Source: Litsea cubeba (Eukaryota > Streptophyta > Magnoliopsida > Laurales > Lauraceae). Taken from it: a stretch of 64,000 nucleotides of DNA. Of the stretch, positions 12,087-25,515 are shown piece after piece. The stretch is from assembly GCA_012931725.1 (NCBI GenBank), contig CM022953.1:57792574-57856573 (forward strand), read 5' to 3'. Under the pieces are notes generated by a model. That model searched no databases, had not been told where the DNA came from, and worked only from the letters and a program-made list of their open reading frames with translations. How positions within the stretch are numbered: the first letter of the stretch is position 1; each line of letters starts with the position of its first letter. The position numbers were made by a program, and so were the translations under genes.

Positions 12087-15000
12087 GATTTAAAGTTGTG
12101 GTAAGCTTTTCATATTGTTAGTCCTCTTGTTGACTTTTTTGGAAACACTTAGTACCTGGACTGTAGATTTCAAATTTCAGTGGGAAATGTTTTCTTCTCA
12201 AAGTTGTGGCTAGTAGATGGAGAGTTTTTTTTTTTAATTCATAAGTTTGTTTCTATTGGATGCTTTGTTTTCTTCTGAACAAAAAACAGTCACTGTTTGG
12301 TGTGGAGTTCAGCAACAAACTTGGGAATTTTAGAAGATCACACACATTATAGATTTATAGTATAGTATCAAGATGTCAAAGAGTTCCAGTTCAACTGATC
12401 TGAATCCTGTTGTTATTATGATGCAATAAGGATCTATAGACTATCAAGACTAATCTTCTTGCAGCTGATTGTGGTTGCTCACCTAGTGATCAATTTCAAG
12501 ACCTATAAATGCTTCTGTGATTGTATACATGAACTTCAGTCAACTTCAAGTTAAGAATGTCCTTCCTATACCACCATAGCCAAATGAAATTTCTCTTTTG
12601 TAATATGAACTGTCAGCATGCTTTATTTTGGTAAGTTTGTCTACTCTTCACAGTTCCATGTATTAGTTGATAGTGATTCCTCAACCCTTCAGTGACTTCG
12701 ATCTCCTGTAAAATTCTATGGTCTCTAGCATTTTGTGACCAGTTTTACATCACATTCTGTACCCCCCCCCTTATTTATTTTTCAGTTCTTATGCAACAAC
12801 ATTTTCCAAGTACATTGATTTGAATTGCAGGATGAGCATATGTCATTCATACCAAGCATCTCTGTACCATCAAATGTGGTTTCATACCAAGCATCCAATG
12901 AAGATTATGTCCAGGCTACAAAAGTCCATATTTGCGACCCTTTCTTGCAGTGATTTGAAGTCATCAAAGGTAACCTCACTTAGGAACACACTGCATCTCA
13001 CAGTATAACAAAGCGTTAACATGTATATTGGTTTCTAAGGCCTCTTTTTCTATTTCTTTTTGTGAAAATGCCTTCCTCTGTTCGAGGTGAAAGTTGAAAC
13101 TGTGAGATCTTCTTTTGAAAGTCCTCCATTTGAATGGTCTAGGAATTTCCGATATATGTGATATTTAAATTTTAATGCACAGCTGGCCCTAAAAGGGCCT
13201 GAAGGGTTGGATGTTGTCACTCCCGCGCCACGTCTGATGGAATGGAGTTATTTGACACTGATAAATTAAGAAAAGGTAAATAAGAAGCAAAAATAGCCAA
13301 CTCTGTTGTTATATCTTGTTCTTAAGTCGTATGTTATTTAATTTCAAATGACTGCACCAGATAGTTTTATCATGTTTTATGCGTCCTCCTGGGGGTGTAC
13401 TTTCTCCTGGCAAGAGTATTATAGCGACAGGTATTGGAACCTCATGTCATGTTCTTGCTTCTATCTAGAATTATGTTCCACCTTTTCAAGGAAAATGAAA
13501 ATGATTTTCACATTGCACACTCTCTTTTTGATATCCTTGTTTTGTTTTTATTCTGGGCTGCTAGTGTTCAAGTTTGTGGAGCATCCTGAAAACAACGAGA
13601 AACAAGCAGATCAGAAGAGCAAAGTTAAATTCAAGATAATGAGTCTAAAGGTGAAAGAAATAATTGATTTTGTACCTGAGCTGGTGAGTAATTCACTTCC
13701 GTTTCTTTTGTTAGCATTGGAAAAGAAAAAGAAAAAGAAATATTATACTGCTTGCAGTAAGAAAACTACTTGGCTCTTGATGTGTAGTCCTTTTGTTTTG
13801 CTTTGTTTTATATTATTTTATTTTTGAAAGTTCTGTCATTACATAGTTGATATTCCATTTGTTATTTTACTTGTAAATCAAGACATTGACATGTTTCATT
13901 GCTAGACTCAACCAACCCGGCACAGTATGGTGCCAGCACAATTTGCTGTTAATTCATGATTTGTGATGTGATCTTAGATTAGTTCATGTAGTGATGTAAT
14001 TTTTAAATATAAAAAAAAAGAAAAGAAAAAACGATCTACCACGCCTAGGTGAAATTATGAGCTAAACTGTGATGCATGGGAAATCCTCATCAATTGGTTT
14101 TCTGGACCAGAATGCATGGCATTGCCCACTATATTAGTTACACAAATTCTGAAGTGTTGGACCCTTTTTTAATTAAAACCGAACACGAAGCTATACATCT
14201 ATGGTTTTTGTAGCTTCTTGCATCCAAAGGGATTGCATCTTTGAGACCCCACTTTTCGTTTAGAATAAAAGAAAGTGGATTTGCTTTCCAAGCTAGCAGT
14301 TGAGTTAGGCATGAGAGACACCAATGAAACAAGGAAAGACCAATCATTCCCTATAGAAAGGAGTTGCATCATTAAAAAGAACATATTGCAAAAAGTAGCA
14401 AAGGAGGGGGAATATTAGGTCATCTTACCATTTTTTAACTTTAACTCTTAATGCTTAAGGCAGTGTGCTGATGTTGCATTTTTTTTTCTATCATCATTTT
14501 CCATGATATTGATGTGTGAGGTCTTAATTCATATCAACATTAACTAGCATCATATGATTCATATGTAAAGCCTTGTTAATTTCATTCACATGACCTTCTT
14601 GAAGGATGCAGACTTTTGCTGTCAGTATGTTTTATCTTGATTCATTTTAACCTTGCCTTTGCAAATCTCCAAAGTTGCCTCCAGTGTTTTGTTCTGTTCT
14701 ATAGTCTTCCTAATTGCTGTTGCTCAAACTAATTTTAGAGAGCATTTTCTTTATTCTTTAAAACTGGCTCTCACACAAGCTTTTTATACAGAATAAGAGC
14801 TTACATGCCAAACTTTTGTAGTCAGAAAGTGACACAAAGTCCTCTTGGCAAATGCAACCTTTTTTTTTTTTTATAATCTTATATCTCTATTTCTTTGTAT
14901 CAGGACTCTTAAAGAAGTTTGTACATTTTATTTTTTCATCAGTCTGAATGATAAATGGTTGATGAATACACTGTTTGTGGAGACTTTTCTTGTTGTTGGG

Positions 15001-18000
15001 TTAAATGGCTCGTAATTGGTTACCCCATTGCCTTTTTTTCAGACATTTCAATATTTCTTGTGTTTTTTGTAGTATGTTTCAGATGTATCATTTTCAATTT
15101 GGATGTTATTTTTTGTGTGTTGGCAGATCTCGTCATTATTGTTTTCTTAGAATAGCTGGTTTCAAAAGCTTGAAACCTGTTTTTTTTTTCCTTTTAATTT
15201 CGCGTACTATATTTTTTGTGTCATTATCATTAAATGTTTAGATACACATATTCAGATCTCCATAGATCCCTGTGGAAGTTGAAGTTGATTTCTACCTAAA
15301 TCTTCCACTTTATTTTGTCCACTTTCCAATGCTTAGATACTTTCCAATGTTTAGATACACATATTCAGACCGACCTCCCTCTTGTTGATTTTAGTCTTTT
15401 TGGTTATTTTGAATGGTTGGTTGCCAATTTCAATTTTTGATAACATTTTTTTTTCTTTTCAACTTTTCAAACCTTTGTTTATCACTTACCTGTTTTGGGA
15501 TATACAGGGCTGTTATGGTGAGCAATGAGAATAATTCTGTTGTTAGTACTTAGTAGCAGCAGCAGCTGCAGGTGAAAGAGGTGATGGTGTGAGTTCATTG
15601 TCCAATAATTCTCTTAGTCCTAGCCAAGTTCCTCAAGATAAAGTCCTGCAAGAAACAGGGTAACTATTTTCTGACTTCTCCATATTCAGCAGATCTAATT
15701 TCATTGTCTGGTTTTGACTGTGGATGTTTATTTTTCCTTCCAATTCGAATCTTCTCTGAGAGTGCAACTTTGTTAGCTTAGAGATATACTTGAGTTATAT
15801 TTTGAGCATTTTAATGCTTATAAAAAAACCTTGTTATGCTTTCATAGGTAAAATATTCAGTTCTTTCATTTAAGGATGTGTTTGGACATACCCTACATTC
15901 AGTTTCTATCTTGGGGGAGGGGTTGGTTATTGTTTTTTCATTTTTGGTGAGGAAATCCAAATTCATATTTGATGGGTTCTTAATTCCTTCTTTTCTTCTA
16001 TTTTAAATCAACATTTGGCAGTGATACTGATTTGGTGGATGAGGCTGAAAAATCATAACCATGTAACGTCTTTCAGATATTCTTATTCCCTCATTGGTAG
16101 CAAAGTGGATAACAATCCATTCTGTGTTAATTAAACCAGCTACCATCTGGACATGCTATGCCTCTAGATGCAAAAGGGCCCTTTGATGAAGACTTTGTGC
16201 TCAGTTACATGGAATATTTCTTCCTCCTTGGTACATGGGCCAAATGCTTCATCAGTGTATTCTGCCCAAGCATTTCAACAAATGGGTCTTTTCTTGCAGC
16301 AATCCATATTGTTCATTGGGCCGAGCAGTTGAACAAGCTGGATCACTAAATGATGGGCTCAACCTGTTCAGTGTGCTTGCCTGAACAAGCCATATATTTA
16401 CTGCCTAATGTATTGCATATATTTTTCCTCTCTTGTATTGCCTGAACAAGCCATCTATGTTTTAATTCACTAAGGGCATTTAGAAACAAGATGTATCTCT
16501 ATGATCATGACAATTCCTTCCTATCTGTAATGTCCCATTATATGCAGGTCTTCAAAAGAGCCTTTTCCCATCAATCTATAGTTTGCTAAATTGGTCCACT
16601 CAAATCTCGTCACTTATAAAACTCAAGCCAAGCTAAGACCACAAAACCTACCTGAAACTGTGAACAAGAAGATAAGGTCTCAATAAATTTTATCATCAAT
16701 TCAGTGCACCATCAATGTAATTTTCCTCTGTAATGCACATGAAACATGATGCGTATGATTTGTATTCTGTGAGTAATATCTGATGTGGAAATCACCAAAA
16801 ATTCGTTCAATGGAAAGCACATATTGGATGGGGCTTAGAATTAGAAATACTCCACTTGCTTATTCTTGTATACAATATCTTCTAATGCAGCCTTATTGGA
16901 CTGATTGCTACTCTAGGAGATGTTTAACTCTTTACCTATGAGGGCATTTCTATAACCTTAACATTTTGTTTACGTTTATTGAATGATGGTCTGGGTTTTA
17001 GAATTCCAAGCAAACATCTGCTCATGTTGCAAGCAATTGAGTTCCTTGATCCCCTGGTTGAGAGCATTATACTAGAAGTTAATTCTTACTTTTTTGAAAG
17101 TGTACACATGTCTGCATGGTGGTAGTAGTCCTCTGCTACTCAGATATGATAGTGGGGATGTCATTACGTGTTTGATATGCACTTACAGGTTACATCAAAG
17201 TGTCAGTCATAGGCACTGCCTGCACCGCGCCCATTTTTAAGTGCTCAAGTACCATATCTCTATATTTAATGGCTGGGTAAGTTAATTGCTATTTGAAACC
17301 TATGGATCTGCACTATGGCCCCACTACATGGTCAGGATAGATTGTAGGATACAAAACATCCCCGTGGATCGGATCATAGTTACCTAGTTTAACAACCTAG
17401 TATTCAACTGCTAAAAAAAAAACTGTCAAAGATCATATGATTATTTTTGCTGACCAATCCATAAGCTTTTGTTGAGGTCATATAGATTTTGCTATATACT
17501 ATATATGATGTCATCCTATTATTGTACTTAAAAATTATTGAATTAGGCCTACGAACCAAACAACTGAATTGTACCCCATTGAACTAGAAAGTTGAATGCT
17601 TCTGAAAGTTTGTGAATTGGAACTATGAATGGGGAGAATTGGATAATGAACTGAATATACTTACCCCAACAAATTGGTTGAATTATGACAAGTACTGTAT
17701 TGTGAATTACGAACCTGGCTTGAATCTCAGTTGATCTGGCAACTTTCATATAGGTGAGATGGGTTAGCTTTGATGTACTGGTAATGTCATTTGTAAATGT
17801 GGTTTGATGTTTCTTCTTGTTTTGTTTGATAAGAAAAATAGAACTGGTATTGTTATATTGGAGAGTTTGTGTTGGACATGCTGGTTATATCATATTTGGT
17901 CTGCTTTATATATTTTCATGTTTTGTTAGAGTTTCCTACTTTCATGCAAAGTTAGTCGTTTCAATTTTCCCAATTGTTTTTGAACAAGATCATTTTGGTG

Positions 18001-18601
18001 CTGTCTGTGCCGAGCAAGTCTTAGTTGTTAATAACACATTCCCAGGTTTATATTTTAAGGTAGTTCAAATATCTTTTTAGCTCTGCCACTTGCCTCACTG
18101 TTAAGCCTTTTCTTCCTTACTAGGATCCCTGCCTTGGTCTTCCCCATGGCAGAGGTGGTGCCTAATGTCTTACAACTTCTACAACATGGGTTGGCTAAGA
18201 AATTTCATTTACCTCAGCATTCAGTGTCCAGTGATAATGGTTTTTAATATTTGTGACACACACACATATATATATATGGTGTTGCGAACTCACCGTGAAC
18301 TGTGGGGCCCACTGTGAGTCAAATCTGGGGATGGGACCCAGGGGAAAGGAAGAAAGAAGTGTGTGTGTGTGTGTTGGGGGGGGGGAGATGGAAAGATCCC
18401 GATGGGACCGCCCTAGGCATCAAGTTTGAAGGCAATCCCATACCTCCAACCCCTTCATCTGAAGTGTGTGTGGCCCAGAAGTTTAACGTACATATAATTT
18501 TTTTGACCCTCAATCCTATGGTCCACTCGATTCAGATGGGTTCCAAACCACATGATGGGTGACTCTGGGGGCGGGGTGGGGTTTTTTTTTGTTTGTTTGT
18601 T

Positions 18602-18628
18602 GGGGGGGGGGGGGGGGGGGGGGGGGGG
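18602..18628. repeat. 27-base poly-G run
   Basis: G homopolymer next to GTTT repeats in CACTA-1. Its exact length may be unreliable. Confidence 0.85.
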
Positions 18629-20503
18629 TTGTCTCTGGTTTGGTGATCGATTCGGATTGGTGATAGGTGGGCCCCACCAGGTGGTTCTCCTCATATGAGC
18701 TGGATCCGCCAGAATATTTCTCATATATATTTTAAAATTCTACTTAATTTTAGGTTTATTGGATTTTCTGAGTGTTTATATGTTGCTGCAACTGACATTG
18801 TGGGGCTTTATACCCTTTTTGTTTGATTTTAGGCCTAAACCTGTAGCTTGTTAAGCATATGCCTTGATAATTCAAGATAATTCAGTTTCATATGTTGCTA
18901 ATGATGTTTCTTGATGTTGTTGATTCTTGCTAATTGGTGCAAATGTTTCTTAGTGGTTGTGCGTGTTGTGGGAAGGTAAGTGTATGCATCCATGGAGACT
19001 TCTTTTGATCAATAATGACTGTTGTAACCAGTTAGATCTGTAGCCTTTGAGCTGGAACCTAATGTCCTGGGTTTCAAGTAATATTGTGCTGTCATAAAAG
19101 TACTTGCACTTCTGTTTGTTGGAATCATTGGACTTTACTGTTGTAACAACTGTGGGTTGGGTCTTCTTCCATTGTATGTATTGTATCTGAAATAGTTGAA
19201 AAGCAGTTAATACAAATACATGACACAGCAAATGTAATACTAGGATATGACAGTCCCTTCCAGTTAATGCAACTATGAAGAGCATCCGTTTCCCCAGGAT
19301 AGACTCTTGGAAGCTCCTGCAGCTAGTCACCAATTTTCCCTTAAAACATTTGTGTTTTCTATTTGGTGCTTCTCTGAGAGGGTTTTTCTTTTCAAAATTA
19401 GATAACTAGAGATCAATTTCCTCTCCTGGGGGTGCATTTGGATATACCCAGAATGGGATCAGCCTGAACTTGCATTTGCATTTGTTTGAACCAATACAAT
19501 CTTCCCAACTTGTCTTGCACACTTCTATGCACTTGTTTGTGGCTACTTGAAGATATTTACATATGTTGGAACGAAAACAGTTCTCTTTCAAGTTGGTCAT
19601 GGTTCAGCTCATGCACCTGCAATTTGCAAATGTTAGCTAGTAGCTGTTTCACACTCTTGCATCCTAAGGTTGTGGGTTCAAGGCATGTTACCAAAAAAAA
19701 AAGGTATATGTTTCTTGCTTAGGCATGGTCTCACTGTATTTAGCTTTTCAAAAATAGGTAGCTACATCTTTGCCACAAGCTAGATATCTTCAGGACTACA
19801 TGTAGCAATTAGAGATTGTTTTATGGATAAATATTTGATACTATGGTTAAAGTGTATACAATAGTACACTTTCATGCAAATACATAACTTCTTCATACTT
19901 AAATTACAAGTCTCTGGTTGGTCATGGAATTTTTGGGGACCAGTTGAGATAGATGGTCATGTTGGGCCCACTTTAAATATTGCTAACTTGACACTTCCAA
20001 GCTATTGAACAAATGATTATCCTGTTAAAGGGTTTTTTCCTTTTTTAAATCTCAGTGTTTACTGTGGACCTAAACAGGGACTCATTTTGTCAACTGGGCC
20101 TAAGAGTTCACAACCACTTTGTGGGGTTGGGTCCTTTGGCTGGTGGGTGCATTATTATCTGGCAAGTTTTACATATAATACTTTTCTACAATGTCATCTT
20201 GGCCGGCCTAGTTTGTGTCCCACATCATCCTATTGTTGGGACACATGCATAGGGGTGAGGTCTGGAACAGACATAAAATAATTTCTCCCTTCTAGCAAAG
20301 ACCTTGTTTGTATCTTTTGCACTTGTTTTATCTGCAAGGCATGGTTCTAGAGTATAGAGAAAGGCCCACATATAGGCTTTAGCCTAAGATAAAGATAATG
20401 GGTAACCATACCTTGATTTCTTTTTTCTTGGTTCCTTTATTTTTTTCTCGACAGATTATACATTACTTCATTGCACTTATCCAGTATCTATTTTGTGTTC
20501 CAG

Positions 20504-20550
20504 GTTTCACAGGTATAGATGATCCCTTTGAGCCACCCTTGAATTGTGAG
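20504..20550 (+). pseudogene. APS kinase exon fragment (captured)
   Basis: A 47-bp segment bounded by CAG on the left and GT (GAG|GTACAAG) on the right. With the split first codon it encodes GFTGIDDPFEPPLNCE, the near-invariant block of adenylyl-sulfate kinase, which phosphorylates APS to PAPS in sulfate metabolism. Plant enzymes have Tyr where this has Phe. No P-loop exon or other kinase exon was found nearby, so only one exon appears to have been captured or retained. The identity of the motif is strong; function is excluded by size. Confidence 0.75.
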
Positions 20551-21089
20551 GTACAAGTCAATTAATTGCAGTGTTTCAAAAACCAGACCATATCTATATA
20601 TTGGAGCTGTCATCTTATACACAACTCTCTATCTATCCACAATGACCAAGTTGAAGGGAGAGTTATTGGGGATGGAAGCAAGATCAAGTATAAATGCCTT
20701 TCGCCTAGACATCTGAAGAAAAGAGACAATAAGGCTTAACTTCAAAGAGACAAGTCATTAGAGCGCGGGTGCATGTTTCTTTTTAGTCATGAAGGTTATA
20801 TACATGTAACATAGGGGTTCACATAACAACCCCCATTTAAGATTGCTTTTGATTTTTGTGTATTTCTACATATTGTAAACAGTACATTTAAATTCAAGCT
20901 ACTATATCGATTTTTTAAATAAATCGATGATGTGTGATATTAATGTGTAGATGAGAATGCTACAATTTATTGGTTTTACTTTTTTTATGATTTAAAAAAT
21001 TGAATTTAATGGCAAATAAAAAAATTATGGGGAAGTTGTTTTTAAAAAATAATGAAAATTAAATTAGGGATGGTTCAAAACCCTCATCT

Positions 21090-21500
21090 AACGCATTATC
21101 CAAAAATTGGAATTTGAAACGGTTGTAGAAAATTTGGAAGTGTTTCAAACCGTTCCAACATGGATATTAATTTTAACCAATACTTACATTTGGAACGGAT
21201 TTAGAACATTTGGGAAGTGTTTCTAACCGTTCCAAAAAGCAATGCAAACAGTTCCACGTAGTTAAATCTGGAACGGTAAATTGAAATCTGGCAGTGTCTA
21301 TAACAGTTTCAAAATTTATAATTTGGAACGGTTTGGTAAAATTTGGAACGGTTTATGATAGTTCTTAAAATATTAATAAGGAACGGTTTTCAACCGTTTG
21401 GATAGTTTAGGAACATGGCTTTTAGTAGCGGTTTTCAACCGTTCCAAATTCAATTAGGGACGGTTTCTAACACTTCCTGATAGCTGTTTTTGGTGTAGTG
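21090..21500. repeat. CACTA-1 3' subterminal repeat array
   Basis: Dense GGAACGG / AACCGTTCC motifs in both orientations leading into the terminal TTTTGGTGTAGTG. They match the type of motif at the 5' end and are the presumed binding sites of the second transposon protein. Confidence 0.8.
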
Positions 21501-24500
21501 TGTAGTTGCGGTTTGACCTGAAATCCACGTTCAATTTAAACTATTAATCACTCTCATCTTGACCATTAATACAGTGGTCACCAATTAAATGATTAAATAC
21601 AATCAACAATATATTCAAGATTCAAGATTCAAAAAATCTAAATAAACCGATGTCAAATAAATATAATAAGGCTTCAAAACGTACCGTGTTTTCCATGTGA
21701 GATCACCTTAATCTGTTGATAGGAATAAAACAAATGTTCCTCACACTAAATATATTATAATACACATGTGCCTTGAGTTCATAGACATGAGACTAATATA
21801 ATAGCCCAAATATTTAGAAATTGGTCGGTGAACTACATCTAAGAGAAATTAAAACCACATCCTGACAAGTGGGCATCCCTCTTGGATTTTTATCCTTGGT
21901 CTTCTACATGAAAAAAAAAAAAAAAAACGGGTTCACGGGTCACCCGGTAACCCGACCCGTGAGACCCGTTACCCGTATCAACGGTCACGGGTCGGGTCGG
22001 GTCGTGTTAAGCACAGAAATTCTGGGTGGAGTGACCCACCAATTAACCCACGGGTCGGGTCGGGTCAGGTCGGGTCGTGGTTAATTTTGTACACCTCTAG
22101 CAACATATCCAAGAATTTGACTCAGGATAGATGGGAATGGATCTCCATCCATGCCATTTTTATAGCAAAAGAAAGGAGCTCTGGCACCTAGGGTTTTCTC
22201 CTCCTCCTCTTCTTCTTCTTCTTGCTCTCTCTCCTCCCCAAATCCACCTTCAACCATGCCAGAGGGAAGATTGGAGCTCACCTTCTCCTTCCTCATTCCA
22301 TTGATACCCTCATTAGGCCAAACCAGCTGGGACAAGATCTCCTTTGAGCAACCCTCTCCATTTAAAGCTCTACAAGTAAGTAGCTCTTCATCTTTTAGAT
22401 TTCGCTTTGGTCTTCCTGAGAGAGTCTTTTTCTCTCAACTTGGAAGCCCCGTTCTCTCCTCTTCTTGTCTTTGCATTTTTGGGTGTTCTAAGATGTGATT
22501 TTGGGGGTTTTTGTGTAGCTTGAGGATTTCAGCTTTTGGAGGGTGCTTGAGAGGTGTTTGACTGCTCTTGGAGGCCAAGGCAAGTGGATGAATGGATTTA
22601 CTTTGAAATGTTAACAGTTTTGGGATTCTCCATCTTTATTTCTATGTTTTTCTTACTGATTTCATGTTTGCTCTCTTCTTGATTTCACGATGGATTTCCA
22701 AATAGCTCTTACAACCCATGTATATTGAATTTCTCTCGTTCATGTGAGCCCTCTCTAACTTTCTCAGATTTTAGCTTCATGCATAATCACATTTCTTTTA
22801 ATTTAGTGCAAATGGGTTGAGATCTATGGACTTATTTTGGTGCATTATTATTGTGATGGAAATATGGAATGGGTGTTGGATGTGGTGAATGAATGTTGAT
22901 TTAGAAGGGCATTGAAGGCCTTATTTTGTGCAAGGATTTTTCTTGGAAAGGGCCTAGGAGAATGGGAGAGAAGAATAGGAGAAAAGAAGGGAAATTTGGA
23001 CCATAAAGTTCGCTGGCCCGACCAGAGCCAGAACCTCTGCTTGCTCGAGAGAGCGGAGTGTCGGGTGCCCTCCCCAGGCCATTAACTAAGCTCGTTGGAG
23101 CGAACCCTTTCTTTGCTCGAGCAAACCAGCTGACTGGCTGATAAGTCTACAAAATTATACTTTTAGTCCATTAATTCATGTGAATATGTGGACCTAATTA
23201 AAAGAAAATCCATTGAACCAAGTGATTTTCACAAAATCATGCAATTGGACTCTCATGGTTGAATTTAAGTCAAGATCATTAAAGAATTCAAAAAAATGCA
23301 TGTTTTGGTGAAATTAACAATTTCTGCATTATTGGGCCCATGCATAGCACTATTTTTTTAAATAAAAAATTATTTAGACTAAATTAGGTTTAATTCAGAA
23401 ATTGGGGCCCGCAAGAAGGAAGAAATTAAGAAGATCATCAAAGAGAAGAAAAATTGATGAAGACCCACCATGGGGACCCACCCACATTGGGCACGTAGGG
23501 GCAATCAAGGTGGGACGTCCCATGGAGTTGCAAAATATTTGAATAGTTTCTCTTAGGATCAAGTGGGCCCAGGTGAAGACCGTTGGAAGCATAGTTTCAA
23601 AGATAACAGACTCTTGGTTGTCATCCAAAGAGTCCAAGTTGTTTGTATTCAAGTCTTCCATGGATCTGTCCAATCAGGACTCCAAACTGCCCAAGATTTG
23701 AAATCTTTCAAATCAAGAGGTCAACCAGGAAAAGGGACGTCCAATTGTCCAACTCATACCATTCCATGCATCACACGTCCATTTTCCCTTTCCCAAGTTG
23801 CAACGAATCTTAGTTTTCAGTTTTGAAATTATTTCAAGCTTAAGCGGGTCCTTTCCACTAAGAGAAGCAAGCAAATTAAGAAAATAAGGGTGGAGTCTGG
23901 TTTTGGAAAGAATAGTTGTGCAAAATTTTCAAAAAGGAAATATTATCCAAGATGAAAGATATCTCTTCAAAACCTGCCAAAGAAGTTGTAGATAAATCCA
24001 AATTTTTTAAGACTTGCAATCTTTCAAACCAAGAGGATTGGACGTCCACACCATATGAGGCCCCAAAACTCCACACGTCCTAGAGACTTCCCCTCTCTCT
24101 CTCTCATCCTCCTCTTTTCTTTTATTTTTTTCAAAGCAAATAATTGGGAAACTTTTGTGAAGAAGAACTTTTGTAATCCAAGGAGGAAGAAGAAGTTGTA
24201 AATCGTTGACTAATTCTACACATGGACATGATCAATAAAAGGTGAGATTTTTGTTATTTGTTGATTTTGTTTTCATTAATTAAGTTCCCTTGATTCATTA
24301 TTTTTTCCGGACATATTGAATGCTTAAGAACCTCTAAGTGGTGAAGATCTGAATTTTGGAGCCTGGATGAGTGTGATTACCTCTCACAAACATTAACAAT
24401 TTCGATTTTTCATCTTGGCTCTTCCTTATGGGAGGCATCAATCTAAGACACTTGTATTTTTAGTGCTTAGAAAAGCAACTAATTTCCATTCTTGGGTTGC

Positions 24501-25290
24501 AAGTTTCTCATTATTATTTATGAAATTTTAATTTAATTAATTTTGATTTTAAATTCCACAAATTGGTTGGTTTGATTTGATCTTTTGTTTTCGCAGATTC
24601 TAGTTAGTCCAGGATTGCACAGTCTAGGGTTTATTTAGTCTAATTTTATTTGAATTTTTGGAAAAGTTGTAAGTAATCTTCGGTTTTAGTTATTTGGGAA
24701 TTCTTTTTCTAAATTAATTAGGCTAGAACTAGGAATTTCTTTTGGACAAGTTAAGTGGCTTTCTACTAGCACTCGTGGATTCGACCGCACTCACCGGGTA
24801 TTGCTACAACGTGACTGCAACGTGACGACCCTACACTTGGGGCAGTAATCACTGGCGCAAACCCCTTTTGACACATTAAAATAGTTTTGATCTTTAGGGG
24901 ATGATTATTTCAATCACTAACCCCACTCATGGACCTTAGACAGATAAAGGGAGATACCAATATGAGAATACTATACTACCCGGAGGCCCGTTGAGACTTC
25001 TTTAGTTTGACAATGTGCACCAGATGCTTAGAATGCCGCCAATCTTTGGGAGCACTAAATAATAATAAAATTCGATATTTGGGATCTACATGCACCTTGT
25101 GCCCAATCGTGTGGTCTCGATACGTTAACCAGACGCACATTTAGAAATATTCCATTTTCCCTTATTTTAATCAAATGGCATGATTTTACCTGTTATTGAT
25201 CGTATATACTTGTGTTGCATAAAAACAACCCTTACTATGATTTAATGTGCATTGTTAGTCCGTGTGCACTCGATGGGGACTACTCAGTAT

Positions 25291-25408
25291 GATATGTGTG
25301 CGCATTCGATTTAGTCTGTTTTGGTGTCCCCTGTTACATTATGCATTAAATGATATGTGTGCGCATTTGATTTAGTCTGTGTTGGTGTCCCCTGTTACAT
25401 TATGCATT
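25291..25408. repeat. 61-bp tandem repeat, two copies
   Basis: Two near-identical copies starting GATATGTGTGCGCATT at 25291 and 25352, inside LTR-like sequence A. Confidence 0.9.
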
Positions 25409-25432
25409 GATTTTCTCATAGAACTTATTAGT

Positions 25433-25515
25433 CAGCACCACTAAGCCTAGGCCACCTTGTCGGCTTGATCTATCGGCACCACTAAGCCTAGGCCACCTTG
25501 TCGGCTTGATCTATC
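25433..25515. repeat. 41-bp tandem repeat, two copies
   Basis: Units around GCACCACTAAGCCTAGGCC at 25435 and 25476, period 41 bp, just downstream of the 61-bp pair. Confidence 0.9.

Larger units (their letters stand above)
11045..21060 (+). other. CACTA-1 non-transposon tail with exon-like pieces
   Basis: About 10 kb of AT-rich sequence without a long frame. Several short open stretches end in GT or follow AG and look like pieces of captured genes. Apart from the topoisomerase I-like and APS-kinase pieces listed separately, unidentified ones lie near 11453-11520, 12830-12950, 13560-13683 (charged, lysine-rich), and 15549-15660 with 16020-16058 (Ala run, then Ser-rich, then an acidic C-terminus). 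The remainder (16060-20500) shows microsatellites (GTGTGT and G runs at 18360-18390) and no gene that I can support. Confidence 0.55.
2311..21500 (+). mobile_element. CACTA (En/Spm) transposon CACTA-1
   Basis: Starts CACTACACCAAAA at 2311 and ends TTTTGGTGTAGTG at 21500, a 13-bp perfect terminal inverted repeat. It is flanked by the 3-bp duplication TGT at 2308-2310 and 21501-21503, the size expected for CACTA elements. Subterminal regions (2330-2440 and about 21090-21480) hold repeated GGAACGG / CCGTTTC motifs in both orientations, as expected of transposase-binding arrays. Length is 19.19 kb. Two transposon genes lie in the first half in the same orientation (TNP2-type, then Transposase_24-type). 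The second half is non-transposon sequence with captured exon-like pieces. Confidence 0.93.
1997..22098. mobile_element. hAT-like foldback element (hAT-b), split by CACTA-1
   Basis: Perfect 8-bp duplications AGCAACAT at 1989-1996 and 22099-22106 bound the element. The ends are long imperfect inverted repeats of about 190-200 bp. Each starts with a GAGG(G)GTGTNCA-type terminus, followed by many GGGTCGGGT units, a T/A run, and the 15-mer CATGTAGAAGACCAA (2167-2181), whose exact reverse complement is at 21896-21910. Without the CACTA insertion it would be about 0.9 kb. No transposase frame is present, so it is non-autonomous. The 8-bp duplication and the end sequence fit hAT; the superfamily call is inference. 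Confidence 0.75.

Noticed and set aside
13348..13827. 159-codon frame as a membrane protein gene
   Set aside because: Phe/Leu-rich because of T-rich intron-like DNA. Only the 13560-13683 part looks like an exon and it ends at a GTGAGT donor.
18302..18724. Overlapping Gly/Pro-rich frames
   Set aside because: Produced by GT, G and C runs; no conserved content.
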